64,000 nucleotides of DNA, from the NCBI GenBank assembly GCA_023853785.1, contig JAJIRX010000590.1, forward strand, positions 558,001-622,000. The letters run 5' to 3'. The notes beneath the pieces are model-generated. The model had not been told where the DNA came from. It worked only from the letters and a program-made list of their open reading frames with translations, and made no database searches. Of the stretch, positions 32,921-45,296 are shown piece by piece. Both the position numbers and the translations under genes were made by a program. Source of the DNA: Psilocybe azurescens. Lineage: Eukaryota > Basidiomycota > Agaricomycetes > Agaricales > Agrocybaceae. How positions within the stretch are numbered: the stretch's first letter is position 1; each line of letters opens with the position of its first letter.

Positions 32921-34404
32921 ATGGAACGAGTATCCGATGGCACTCTCCAACGAATTCTTTTCCTCGCCATCAACGTGCCCCTGATTTTGCCTCCCCCAGT
33001 GAACTCGTGCCGACGAGATTTTATGGCTGTGTGCCGTCGATGGCAGAGGCTCATTGAGTCGTCATCAGCTCTGTGGAGCAATGTCAAACTCTTACCCGAC
33101 TCCTCCGTCCACCCCTTGCTCCTCCTCAGCCATTCTCAACAGTGGCTTCGTCGCACAGCCGGATTAAATGTCACCATCGAATTTGATGGTGATTATACCT
33201 CCGCCAACCAAGGCACAGCACCGACAGAGACAAACCAGCTGATGTACGGTGCTGGGCATTTTTATTTCATCCAGCATATCGTTTTGCCTTGCGCAAATCG
33301 GCTCACATCGCTCACATGTACTATAGGTACCAACCCAACCATCCGCGCGTTCTTCCGGATCCCAGTGGGGAGTTTTTCTATGCTCCAGCATATGGACATT
33401 CTTTTATCAATCAATACTCCGACTGGATGTCAGGCTTCACCAGTCAGGAGTTGTCGACTTTCACGGTATTTCGAGGAGTTGGCTCGCTTCGGGCGCTCAT
33501 ATTGCATCTACTCAATGGCATTCATCCTTTACATCTCCAAGTCCCTTGGGAGCAGCTCACCATTCTTGATCTTGGGACGAGGGCAATGCCACCGGATACC
33601 GCTAGGATCATCATTGAATACTCAGTATCTCTTGTAGAAGCATGCTTTCTCATAAAATTCACTGCAAGGGGTATCTCCCCCACTCTCCCAAGCCGCGTCA
33701 TAGCACGAGCTTTACGTGTCCTCCACCTGTCCTTAATCCAGCCCGGTAACGAGCCTCAAATGCTCAAGAGGCTTGTGTTCCCAAAGCTTGTGGATCTCCG
33801 ACTCGAGCTAGAAGACACCCAACAAGGCTGGAACCTTGAATATTATATTCCCATTCTTCGACAGGCAAAGATGTTACAGTCGTTGTCCCTCGCTCCGTAC
33901 AAAAGTCGCATCCCCTTAATCGACCTCTCGAGCCATCAGGTATTTACTCACAGGAACATAACTCAATCCGAGATCAGAAAATTTTTAAAGACCATTCCAA
34001 TGATAGTCAGTCTACGTCTTCCTCTTGCTATCAACATCAGTATCTTCGTAGTGGAAGCTATGGCATATGGTCATTTTATACCATTTCTTGAAACACTGGA
34101 GGTCGGGTCTATACACGCCGACCATATTATATCCATGGTTTATCAAAGGAATGAACTTGTAGCTAACGCGCAAGTTGCATCTAGCCGATACGCAGAATCC
34201 TCTGCAAGGGATACAGCTGACACGCCGCGGGGAGTGGATCGCGGGCCTCCGTTACGAGCAATTTCCCGGCTCATTTTGTTGGTTGAAGAGGACGTGCTGC
34301 CATCAATTCATGATGCTGTCCGTGCACATCAGCAGAACGGCAGTACTGCGGTCAACATTCATATTGAACCACACGATCCTAGATTGTTTTACCACCCGAA
34401 GTAG
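32921..34404 (+). CDS. F-box-like protein
   Basis: The N-terminus (MERVSDGTLQRILFLA, then CRRDFMAVCRRWQRLIESSS and ALWSNV) matches the degenerate F-box found in the very large Agaricomycete F-box families, whose members act as SCF ubiquitin-ligase adaptors. The remainder (to about 490 residues) is leucine-rich-like: ILDLGTRAMPPDTARII, LRVLHLSLI, LVDLRLELED, LQSLSLAPY and FLETLEVGS repeat at intervals. The first part is open in one frame to about 33410 and the rest in another. One missing base near 33405-33415 (between DILLSIN and YSDWMSGF) is the simplest explanation. No intron is needed. Single-gene context, divergent from nothing nearby. Confidence 0.7.
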
Positions 34405-34902
34405 TGATGGTGCCATACAAAAGGGGTCTCTCGAAACCCTTCTTTTTCTTGTTTGACAGGGCAATCAAAGGGCAGAGCAGTCAGGGCATTGTTTTTTCAT
34501 GGTTGTTACAGTGAATCTAAAATATCTGATCCTCGCCATACTTCACTTCGTAATGTCGTAGATACTTGTATTAGATTGGTCGCATTTCATGTCTGGCCTG
34601 GCTCGTTGATACATTGAATTATCATTCTCTCAGTGATTGATAATAGCTAAGAGCTTGCATAATGAGAGAAGAATGAGTCACAATGGTAATGCCGCCGAGA
34701 GGGGTCCGAAGGCCGTAACGTGATCAGGCAAGATCCCAGAGTTTCCATTCCCAACTTGCCCAGCTTCAACTCACTTCAACTTCAACCGTCCAAAGTGCCA
34801 ACCTCATTTCGAAGGTGTGCGAGCTACCAGATACTGCTACTGGGTGGCATAATCTCACTGCGTCCTTATTTGATTAGTGATAGGCGCAACCCAGTACCTA
34901 AA

Positions 34903-36008
34903 ATGGCTGAGCCTGCGATAGAAGCCGCTGTTAATTCCGAGCCTGCCCCGTCTAAGCCGTCTGTTGTCGTTGTACACCACCTAGAGGATGCTCGCTCTCA
35001 AAGAGTACTATGGCTTTTGGTGCGTTGTCATAGAAACACGAATGCACTCAAATGACTCTCAAATTGGATGGCACTTTCGTAGGAGGAATTAAATGTTCCA
35101 TACGAGGTCAAAAAGTACAAAAGAACGCCGCAGAGGTTAGCTCCCAAGGAGCTCTTTGACGTACATCCCCTTGGGAAATCTCCTGTAATCACCGTTGGTG
35201 CCCTAACCTTGGCCGAGAGCGGTGCAATTGTCGGTAAGCGTTGGCCTATGTAGGTCATCAATACCAGACGCGGAGTGTTTACTATCGCATTTTGGCATTC
35301 AAGAATACGTCATCAAAAAGTACGGAGATGGAAAAGCAGAAGTAAAAGAGTCCGGATGGGTCGATAATTTATATTGTACGCGGGCTCTTGCCTTCCAAAT
35401 TCATCAGAATTTTGATTTGCATATGACTCATTTTCCGTATGCTTAGTTACCCACTACGCAGAGGGATCTGTACAACCTCTTCTTGTCCGCCGATTAGTTT
35501 TTAGATTGCTTCCCCAGCGCGTTCCAGCTCTTGTCCGACCTATTATCAAAAACGTAATGACAAAGGCGGACAGCTTGATGAATGCTCCTGATCTCAAGAA
35601 GCATGGGGATCTGGTACACCGTCTCTTAGCAGTTTGCATCTGAATCTGCTGTGTTAAAATTATATGTAGATAGAAGCCCATCTGGCGAAGACCAATTTGT
35701 GGTTTGCAGGTGGCGAGAATCCAACATCAGCCGACTACATGATGGGTTTTACTCTGGAGATCTTAGTGAATCGTGCTCCAGAGTTTACTGGCCCCAAGAC
35801 CATGGAATACGTGAAACGGATGCAAGCAAGGTATGTGATCCGTTCATCGTGATCCTTTCTGCTGCACCTTAACGATATCATGAATAGACCGGCATATCAA
35901 AGGGTGAAGCTACATGCTAAGTTAAATCACAACCACAACCTCTGATACAGTTACCGTTTTCTCTAGGCTCTTGAAAAAGGGGGAGAATATGCATATCTTT
36001 TGCGCTAG
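34903..36008 (+). CDS. Glutathione S-transferase, Gtt1-like
   Basis: Seven exons in perfect phase: 34903-35019, 35083-35233, 35304-35375, 35447-35613, 35670-35830, 35888-35903 (16 nt) and 35967-36008, giving 241 residues. The thioredoxin-fold domain has VVVHHLEDARSQRVLWLLEE (SQR near the catalytic position), PYEVKKYKR, HPLGKSPVI and the GSH-binding TLAESGAIVEYVIKKYG (ESGAI). The C-terminal helical domain includes THYAEGSVQPLLV, FAGGENPTSADYMMGFTLEI (the ADYMM folding motif) and the end GGEYAYLLR. It conjugates glutathione to electrophiles and probably acts in detoxification. The ATG at 34903 gives the usual N-terminal extension (MAEPAIEAAVNSEPAPSKPS). Confidence 0.93.
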
Positions 36009-36969
36009 CTTCATAGATCGACAATATCATCTCTCTGCTCGTTTTGAGTTTCGCAATAAAGTACAAAGTTCAAGGTAGTGGTAGCGGGGATCCATCTTTC
36101 CTACGATAGCTAAATTCTGGGACCGCCGCCGCCCCGAGAAAAGTCGTGCCTAGCAAAGCAAGTGGAGTGAGGTAAGCAACAACTTTCAAAGCAGGGCAGA
36201 ATGTCGAGTCAAGCTTGTTAGCCATGTCTGAAAGGGTGGTGCCAGCGAAGCCGTGAATAGTGACTAAAGTTGTCACATTCAAAACTGTACTATGCTGCAA
36301 AGGCTGAGAAACTAGTGGAATCAGATTGGATGAGAGGGATAGAAAATTAGTATGTACCTTATCCAATCTGCATCCTCGCGCATATTCCGCTGCCCGCTGC
36401 CCACTGTTCAATTGGAAGGTTGCAACCGTTCCCGAGACATACCAGGAGCTTGGCTAATTTGCCAGCGTACAACCCACTGTCTAACAATGCAATTCATGAA
36501 ACCCAGGCCTGATGCACATAAGAGCCGGATCGACCGCGTTTGAGCCATGTTTCATCGGACCCGATGATTCTGTTAGGCCTTTGAAAATGACAAACCGCGG
36601 TCCGCAAGAGCGGGGAATCATGGACACCGATGTGGATGGAAAGCTGGATTCCCAACCCCCAAAGGAAGCAGGTTTATTCTCTCTGTCGGAGTTTATCACA
36701 GTGTATTAGTAAATAAGTTATGAATAGTAAACATGAATGAACGGATCAGCGTCTACTTATGCTGATAATGCAATACAAGGGGATTTGAGTGACTGGCAAT
36801 GTTGTGCATATACTAGAACATTACCGAGAGTATATTAAATAACAAAACTAAGTATGAATAGTGAGGACAAAGGAGTGTTCGGCGCTTAATTGCGATGCAT
36901 AGTTTGATTCGGAGTGTGCAGTACACGACTTTCAATTTCCGTTTGGTTGATATCCCGGTCTCGATGACT
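36009..36969. other. unresolved intergenic stretch
   Basis: A minus-strand frame at 36070-36330 encodes a hydrophobic stretch (ALKVVAYLTPLALLGTTFLG), and another at 36481-36700 is open, but I could not join them into a gene or name a family. I leave this as unassigned. Confidence 0.4.
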
Positions 36970-38892
36970 TCATTCGAACGTTGAGACCTTTGTTTGATCG
37001 ACCATGATTTTGACCTGTCCACAATAGGCTTCTAAGTTAGTATAGTGCGATAGACTGCCCAAGAGTTTCCTTACCGTTGATCCTTTTGATACAGTGAAGC
37101 CATCCGAGGAATACATGATGGGGTGATTCATTCCGGAGTGAGAGTATTGTGACCGGCGACCGGTTTGACGCAGGTCTTTGCGTGCGTTCAGGCTAGAATA
37201 CAATGAGCCCAACTAGCTGCCTGGGTTTGAGGGGCCCCACTTACGTTGCCATGACCGTGTTAGCGTATACTGTAGCAGAAGGTTTTCAGACGGGCTCCAC
37301 AGATCATATTCAAACGTAACTTACGTTTACCGATGGCGAAATGAATTCCGAGGAAGATGAGGTTATCTCGCATAGTAACCCACTGGCGAAAAGGAACATG
37401 AGATTGGAACCGAGATACAAGTAAATGTTGAATACTAACGCATATCAGCGTCCCAATGGATGCAACGCTTCAGACGAGTTATCAATAGGATAAAGGTAGA
37501 GATTCAACGACTAGATTCATACCAGTTTACCAAGCCCGTTTCGAAGGTATACAACATCAAGCTATTAATGATGTTATTCATACTGTGAAAAAAGTTAATA
37601 ATGATTTCCAATCAGTCGCGGGAGGCATTCCTCAAAATACCTTGAATTTTTCTTCTGGTTCTGATGAAGGAAAAAGCAAAGTAACCCGGCGAATAGGATA
37701 TCGAGGGCGGAGCACAATGAAAGGCCAAAGGTAAATGACCACTGATCGAGACATAAATTCGACTTCCACTCCAGGATAGTCTATCAAGGGAGACTTACCC
37801 TCCAAAGTTGAGTAAAGCGCGAGATACTATGGATTTCAATCCTAGAGTACGAATAGAACTTAGTGTATAAAAGTTGGGATGGGGAACATTACGAACATCT
37901 TCATTGTGGTAACTTCAGGGACGAGGAACGAGTGGATGTGAATGCCCTCTCTAGTGAATTAGGTATTATGACGTACGGAATGCCAGTGCTTTGGTAGGAG
38001 TGGCGTCAACGATCTGTGATTCTGACCTTTGTAATCCACTTACATAGACGGAGCGCGGAAAGAAGCCCCATAGGCACCACAACAAAGTAGTTCCCATGGC
38101 TTACTACAGAGGTAGTTAGCATAGCAATAGCAGCTCTAATTGTTGTATCTTACGCAGGTAGATTCGATGGACAAAGAAGCTGGAGAAGACTGAATAAGTA
38201 TTATCAACATGCAGGCCACAGGGCAGACTAACACATGGACAAGAATTGTCAGAAAACCCTAAAAGTGGGGGGAGCAAAACAAGGTAAACAACCGGTCAGA
38301 AAAGATACATCGGGTAAACATACTGTCAATACTACCGTCCCCTTTTAAGACGTAAACTCAGCAAGACTAAGGTAAGAAATCCGCTGAGCGACTTACACCC
38401 AATGACCTTCAAAGAGAGCAACACATGAGTAAAATACGGAGCGGCATTACAAGTAAACCGACCAAGGGATATAGTCAATTCGGGCAAAATCCCCAAAATG
38501 AACAATCAAATGATCCCAGAGAGCGATAGACACAAAAACCGTATGGAGAAAGTCGAGGAACCTGACGAATGAGACTTGTTGAGGTTCCAAGTACCAATCC
38601 ATCTTGGTTCGCGACATACCAGACACCCACGATCTGGAAAATTGAATGGAAGTCTCGTTAGTAGCTGTGACTTGTGTGATCTACATTGACACCTACCATG
38701 AGTTTGAGAAACTGGAAATCATTGGGATAGCGTTTGAAGTACGCATAGGCTTGAGCGGACACTAAGCCAGATAGTCTGCGTTCGGAATATGATCAATTGG
38801 AGGATCTATGAAAGAACATCCGAAACTCACACGAAGGACACAATGCCCCCTATCAAGAGCGCGCCAAATGTGCGTTCAACGTCGACGACCAT
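36970..38892 (-). CDS. Multi-pass membrane protein, DUF6534-type
   Basis: Basidiomycete seven-helix-like family of unknown function. Hand splicing gives roughly 16 small exons in 1.9 kb. It starts MVVDVERTFGALLIGGIVSF, then SGLVSAQAYAYFKRYPND, WFLDFLHTVFVSIALWDHLI, GFLTILVHVFFVHRIYL, LSHGNYFVVVPMGLLSALRL, a poorly resolved segment (VTTMKMF), YLALYSTLE, WSFTFGLSLCSALDILFAGL, MNNIINSLMLYTFETGLVN, VASIGTLIC, NLIFLGIHFAIVYANTVMAT, and the signature tail LNARKDLR with MNHPIMYSS, ending KIMVDQTKVSTFE. The terminal order LIxxLxxYTxxTGLxT ... NxxLATLNARxxLR is diagnostic. One exon is only 14 nt (38627 region). The junction between LSALRL and VTTMKM is not settled. Confidence 0.8.
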
Positions 38893-41625
38893 GATGAGCT
38901 GGTAGAAGGAGCGAAGGAAGGAGGACGAAGCGGCACGGCCCTAACAGATAATGAGGGTATTTATGAACTTGAAGGACGCCACAAGTTTATAAGGAGAACG
39001 CCTCCGTGCGTTTCGCGAGCAGGGATGGCAAGGGTCCGGGAGGTCCGATGAGTACGATTGCAACATATGACAAAATGTTCATTTTAGGTGAAAAAGAAGC
39101 GTATATTCACGTACTTCAGCCGTCGGGCTTCAATGCATTCGCACCTTCCACCCCATGACATCTTCTTTTCTGGATGTATGTTTATGTTTTTGATACTACT
39201 TTTTGGAAGAATTAGTTGATGGATTTACCCATGTCTATGGAGGTTTTACGATGAAAGATGGAGGCGCTTGCTGTACACAGCCTTTTGGTATGCATCAAAT
39301 TACGGTGTAGGTTTCATCTTCTTTCTCCCCACTTCACCAAGACCCACCGAATGGAGCTTCGGAGAAGTAAAAATAACGTACTTCAGTGATCGGCCAATTA
39401 TAATTATAGAAAGTCACGTCGATGACTTGATTTAAACTTATGTGGCATATCTGTTGGCCAATAGACAATTGGTATACTATCTTAACCCTTGATGTCATCG
39501 ACAGGTTGATATACAGCTCACTGGGATGTCACTTAAACAAAGCTTCATGCCTGAAGCCATCCGACAGTGCTTGAGGTTTAAAGACCGTACGGGCAGCGCC
39601 CATAACGAGAATGGCCGACGCCCAATGGGTACTACGCAGAAACGAGGCTAGCTGCGTACCTGAACTATTGCGCGAGGCGAGCTAAAACTACTTCTTCGGT
39701 TATACCTGATCAAGAAGTTAGTGAATACTCACTAGCCATTAGTAAAGTTAAAAATTTTAAAGTTTCCCACTACATACCCACAATGTTTTTAGGGGCCAAG
39801 TCGCAATTTGCCCAAGTTCGAAGACACATTGAAATTGGGAACGAGGGGTCGTAGACATCTTTCTGGAAGGCTGTCTGGGCCCACCCGAAGACAAGGATAA
39901 AGACACGTAGATGGCATACCCAGGGAATCGAAATATGAAATTTGCTGGTATACCTACGCTGTGTCTGAGAGACGGATTATGAATAGAGAAATAATTCCGC
40001 ATTCAGGTGGAAGGTTGGAGCTCTGCGTGGATAGAAGATAGTCCTGCCGCCTGCGTGGAGTTTTGATCCCACTACTAAACTTCTTTACAATTTTTTGTTT
40101 AATTTCTCGACAATTTAAAAGGTCGAGATCCTGTCATTGAGTTGACGTGGACTATTTAAAGAAACTTCCCCAGTTGGAATAATTAGACTTGACACTGACT
40201 TGGCGTAGAAATAGAAGGCCGGAAGCTCGGCAGCAAAGAATTTGTGTTCTGAATGCGTGAGTCGCGCGAGTGCCACGAGCGCAAACTTCGCGTGATCAGT
40301 ATTAACGCATCTTGATTTTTTGCATCGACATCGTACAACCCGAAAGTCTTTCGAGGATCGCATCGTGGATGACCAAACTCTCGAGTGATGGCATACCTCA
40401 AGCCGCCCTGGAATAAGGTCACGATGACAAGGAATAGGCACTTGAAGCGATATTTCAACCAGAGTCAAAAGCCGAACACGAACACGAAAAAGGCAACTTC
40501 CGACTCATGACCGAGGTGCCAACAAAAGACCTTGCTGGAAATGAATTTAATTCAGTTTGCGGCGCTAGCGTAGTTTTTATTCAGTTCGGTGAATAAATGC
40601 ACGAAAGGAACGACATCAGTGCCTTCACCGCTCTTTTCAACGGCATTTCGATTTGTCTGGTCTGATCTGAGCGGCTCGCTTACGTCCAGAGACTTCCAGT
40701 AATGGTCAGCAATTCGCTGCACACAGTGGTAGCGATCTCAAAAGATGCACGACTATGCAAGCGTCGCAAAATAGCTCGTTTTTGAGGCCTTCGGAGCTAG
40801 ATAAGAGAGGGAATAGCGGGAAGCGGCGCAAGCCAGAACTAAGAAATAGCTAGAGTCTTTGAAGTCGGTAATGATTCGACGGTCTATCCAGTGCTGGTAG
40901 GAGAACTTACTACTCAACATACATTTACCTTAAACTAAGCAAACTACCAAAATCAGCAAGGTCGACTTAAATCTTTTCGGCAATTCATTTTTGAAGACCC
41001 TGCTGACCTGGCTCCCTATAGAGTACAAGAGAATAGCACGGAATTCTGGCTGCAAAGAGTCCACTGCGGCGCTGACCGCTGTTCGTCGACTTATAATTTT
41101 TATTCATCCCTTTGGACGACAAACAACAATTTATTAGTTGTGCAAAGGATTCTTATCTGTTGTCTGACAAGAAACAGCGGAATAAACATAAGAAATGTTG
41201 AATGGCCGCTGCTTCTTTGACAAACCGGGGCGCCGTCAGCTGCGTTCAGTACTCTGTATGACGATTGGCATTTGCCAATTATTTCTCTTCACATGGACTT
41301 CCCAGATACAGGATTGTAGAGATAGAGTGGTGTACTTCAACACCCCCGCGTCTCAGAGCTTCATCTGCTTGTTTCACGATAATATTTACAAACAATAACA
41401 AAAAACCGGATGGTTTGGATTTATAAAGCGTGATCCACGACAGTGCTGTGTCACACGTGACGTGCACGTCGGGTTTATCCTCCGACGACACGGTCAAGCA
41501 TGCATGGTCATCTTCCAGTTGAGTATCCATGTCGTCATTGCTTTTGGCTTATTACCCTTATTTGCGTCCTTGATCTCTCATTTTGTGCACACTGCCTATG
41601 CATTAGTCTCCGGTATCTGAATACA
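38893..41625. other. gene-poor stretch
   Basis: 2.7 kb without a supportable gene. Open frames at 39757-40002 and 40115-40468 on the minus strand have no recognisable features or convincing splice sites. 38893-39200 is the promoter region of the DUF6534-type gene. Confidence 0.5.
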
Positions 41626-42713
41626 ATGGCGTTTGTGAACCTGCTGTGTCGCCTTTCAACACCACCTAATCTCGACTCTCTGCGCCGACAGACAAACTTA
41701 CAGAGAAACTTGGACATATATTGCAGACTCAGATGGACATTATCAGTGCGCAACATGCCCTTCTTAAAACATCACCCCCAGTGCTGAGCAGCCAACCATC
41801 CGCAAAATCCGTCATCTTGTTCTGAAATCAGTCGTCCAAGTCTCCCAGAGCGTCGCAACCGTCACGACTACTCCCCATCGAATGTCTGAACTTGGACAGT
41901 CAGCATACGATATTTCGGGGTACATAGGTGCAAAATTCCGAACGCCCGCTCCGCCGAACAGAATTTGTCTTCCATGATAACATGTCGTCGAAAGATTCAT
42001 TATTACGCCGAGACCTATTTCGCATTTTCCCAAAACACAAAAGGATGCTTTTACTTCTACATAGAGAAGGACATCTCCCAGTTCAAGGACGAAATAATAT
42101 TGCGGACATACCATGAGCCCTCTGATTTCGATCGCGGTTGTGATTTGCTCATGTCGAACAGCTCATCGGAACCCTGGTCTATAGGCTTGTCCAGTCACAC
42201 AAGTACACAGGCATCCACCACCTGCTCATTGAAGAGAAACTGGTCTCGACGTGTATTTCTTAACGGGATTGATCGGCTGCGTGTCTCGATCACTCACACT
42301 ATCTTGTACAATATCGAACGGCCATTCGTTGTGGACCTTTCTGCGCCCGAATTGCGCGTTGCGCTCCCGAGTCGCAAATAAATGCTATCATTTGTGATTC
42401 ACGGAATGTTGGCGATCATGGACGGGGTTCGAGAATGCTACTTCCTTAAGCTGGTGAGTGTCCAAGTTCTCGTAGTGAGGATACAGGCTAATAAATCAGT
42501 TCGTTGACAGGCGGATTTCAAGTTCGATTTATCCTATCAATGCAGCCTGGCATTGAGGATGGCCTGACATTGCACCTGCAATATCTCAAGCTCGTTACAC
42601 TGATTCAGGGTACGATTCCAAACTGCGATCATCGTATCCGGAAACCAGAAATTGGCGAATTCTTGCAGAGGAAAGACTCATTCAGTATTTATCAGCCCTA
42701 TGCATATAGCTGA
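41626..42713 (+). pseudogene. decayed Agaricomycete-specific protein gene
   Basis: Coding-like pieces follow one another in changing frames: LTEKLGHILQTQMDIISAQH, then LVLKSVVQVSQSVATVTTTP ... SELGQSAYDISGYIGAKFRT, then GCFYFYIEKDISQFKDEIIL ... SDFDRGCDLLM, LLIEEKLVS, GIDRLRVSITHTILYNIERP ... VVDLSAPELRVALPSR. An in-frame TAA follows, then MLSFVIHGMLAIMDGVRECY and, after an intron-like gap, QVRFILSMQPGIEDGL to a stop at 42713. The order and the short conserved-looking blocks resemble a lineage-specific family I have seen in agaric genomes but cannot name. At least three frame changes plus one in-frame stop favour a true pseudogene. Confidence 0.5.
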
Positions 42714-43515
42714 AGCTATCCATATGCGGTCGAGACATACTACTGAATTTTTGAGAATCGTTCTGTGACTTCATGTCGCATGCGTTAGACCCAATACTAG
42801 TGGGGAAGACCTGGACTGGGCACGGTGGGTTAGTGAAAAAGCGAAAGGATACGTTGTTTTTAATTAACGCATATTTATTTTAAATGCAGCCCGCGTTTTG
42901 TCGGTATCACAGAACATGGACACGATCAAGACATTTCTGTCTTCTTGCAACCGGAGAAATGGAGAGGAGTTACGATCCAACCTTCTGGGGTTCGTCTGTC
43001 ACTGGCTCGATCTCGGTCTCATTGATATCGACTCAAAAATGGCTCTACCTTCATCGTGCACAGGCCGGCCAGCTTTTGGCATAATGCGGGTGGCTGTCTA
43101 GTTATAAGGTTTCAAATTCTGCGTCGTCCTTACCGAATTCTAGCTCATAAATTGCAAGTCTTTCTTTCAGGCTCATTCCGCCCTCTCGTTCTCATAATCT
43201 TATACCTAAAATAAGGCTCAAGGTCCTGTCAACTGTTCTCATGCAGATATGTAATAACCGTGGGCACCGTATTTGCGTCATATCTTATTCTACTCACTCT
43301 TTGTGATCTTAGTCTCGACTTATTTCGGTAAAGATACGTGTGCGAGAAACGTCGACTCGTCAGCCGTACAATGTACGTTGGAGCCTACCCTCATAAACAA
43401 GGATATTTCATCTTAAACACTACTTCATTTATGGAAGTTGAGTAGTGCTTCTCACGAACACTGGTACGATTCAACAATGATTTAGTAGTATGTAGGCCTA
43501 TGCGTTGCTTGTCCA
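42714..43515. other. intergenic
   Basis: No gene seen. Two overlapping short frames (42884-43101) have no features. Confidence 0.5.
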
Positions 43516-44471
43516 TTACACGTACTGGGATCTAGCGACTAATGAACGCAAAATTATCAGGAATTTCTTCAACATGTCGATATTGCTAGAAGTCTGATTT
43601 CCTATCTCCATCATAGTAAGGACTTCGTTCTTTCGAACGCTTGCTTCGAATCGCTCTAAGATGGCATCGAGCGCTTTCCAAGATGGGGTGGATTGCTGAT
43701 TCCTTGGGGAGGATCGCTGAGTTTCCGGAGAAGACACATCACGGGTGATTTCGTATGCCAGCGCTCCCCCTTCGATCATGCCCTTCCACAGCTTCTCTTT
43801 TACGTCGCGAAAGCTTTTGTGGCCTCAGCAGGGGAGCCAAGTCTTTTCGCACTTCGTCGCCCCTAGGACGACGTGCTTAAAAATGCCAGTCCCATAAAAC
43901 TGTTTGAATATATCAAGGCAATTCTTCGACGCGCCGGCGCCTTGATTGATAGATATGTCTTGAAGGTATACGACACCCCTAATACTGTGTTGGTGCAAGC
44001 GCTGTTGATCTTCGTAAGTATTTCGATCATTACCAAAAAAAATTCATTGAACCTACGATTTTTTAAGATATGTTGCAATTTTGTTAATAACATCCAAGTC
44101 GGTGTCGGGATCCCCAAGCCCTGGAGTATCCACCAGAGTCAAACGACATATACTGAGGTACTCGTGCGGGGCAAACATGGATGACTCGACTTGGACGGGG
44201 GTGATTTCTTTCGTGCAGGATTCCAGGTTGTGGCCGATCTTCATCTTGTTCTCCCCAAGAATGGAATTGATGAACTGCAGAGAAAATAAGAGCACATTCA
44301 GACGATCTAGCTCTCTTTGAATGATTTATAACTACACACCGTGCTTCTTCCAGAGCCAGTGGCGCCCATAACGCTGGAAATGTCGTCAGCATAGTTATGA
44401 TAAAGACAGAAATATTGCATACGGTATAATGATTTCGCGTGGGGGAACTTACGAGAGCCTGGATTTAACAT
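43516..44471 (-). CDS. AIG1/septin-like P-loop GTPase unit 1, disrupted, Walker A Lys to Arg
   Basis: Most degraded unit of the GTPase array. The P-loop exon reads VMGATGSGRST, so the invariant Walker A Lys is Arg. Exon 3 has FINSILGENKMKIGHNLESC and LVDTPGLGD (G3). Exon 4 has VVYLQDISINQG, LGATKCEKTW (G4 region) and, after a break, LWKGMIEGGALAYEI. Several single-base breaks occur: a five-G run on + (44441-44445) between the N-terminal start (MLNPGSRKFP) and REIIIP, a four-C run on + (43976-43979) in the GGV motif, and one or two more near 43820-43840. It begins only about 40 nt after unit 2 loses its similarity. A 51-nt intron (44509-44459, GTAAGC...ATCCAG) could join the two into one double-G-domain protein. 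Confidence 0.6.
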
Positions 44472-44509
44472 AAGAATTGGTATGGTGAGTGGACACAATG
44501 AATGCTTAC

Positions 44510-45296
44510 AATAACCTTTTAAAATCGCATTGAGCAGTTCAGCGCTGGCGTCACGGGCTCGGAGGACCAGTGCTCCCTTATCAATCAGGTATTTGCAACT
44601 TGGATGGTCTTTGAGGCGGGCTTCACGTTTCTTTACTTCCTCTAGCTTAAATCGGTCCGTCTTCGTGAGTCCAATGATGGTATTGGATAGCACAACCTCT
44701 CCGAAATGAGCGGCAAACCGCTTGAAGTTCTTGTTCTCAGTACTTGTCAAACGATCGAAGGTCATGTCTTGGAGATATATTGCGCCGCCTATCTCGCATC
44801 CGACACAACTTACATTGATGATGAGTATCTGCGTTTCCAACTGTAGGATGCACTTACGATTTATCTTCATCCAGCAATTTCTTAATGCTTTCTGGCGTAT
44901 TACTATCACTTGCTTCTGTGTTATCGAAACCAGGGGTATCCACTAAAAACACACGATAGTTCGCTAGTAAGGGAAAGGCATCAAGTTTCGAGAGATCAAC
45001 TGCGGCCTTCTCGACTTGGGATGTACAGGGATCTTGCTCTTTGCCAACGACCATGCGATCCTCCCCTAGAATTGAGTTGATAAACTATCAGAAACATATA
45101 CAACGTTATCAGGCCATGGAGATCAAGTTTTGATTTGTTTATAAAGGCGCACCGTACTTTTTCCCGCACCAGTAACACCCAGGACACTAAGGTCAATGTC
45201 GATTGTCAGCATAGAGTAAAAGGAGCACAGATACATAATTCCCCACGGTATTATGATGTTGGCAAGATTGGACTGAGGACCACTGGGATTTGACAT
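44510..45296 (-). CDS. AIG1/septin-like P-loop GTPase unit 2, C-terminally short
   Basis: Exons 45296-45247, 45186-45153, 45084-44858 and 44808-44510 in phase. Starts MSNPSGPQSNLANIIIP, Walker A VLGVTGAGKST, FINSILGEDRMVVGKEQDPC, G3 LVDTPGFDN, then GGAIYLQDMTFDRLTSTE and G4-like IGLTKTDRF. The usual C-terminal continuation seen in other units (ILETFERN... and a coiled coil) stops after LNAILKGY. There is no stop codon at this point: the frame either runs on into unit 1 or is spliced to it. Members of this family bind GTP through the AIG1-like G domain; cellular roles in fungi are unknown. Confidence 0.7.
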
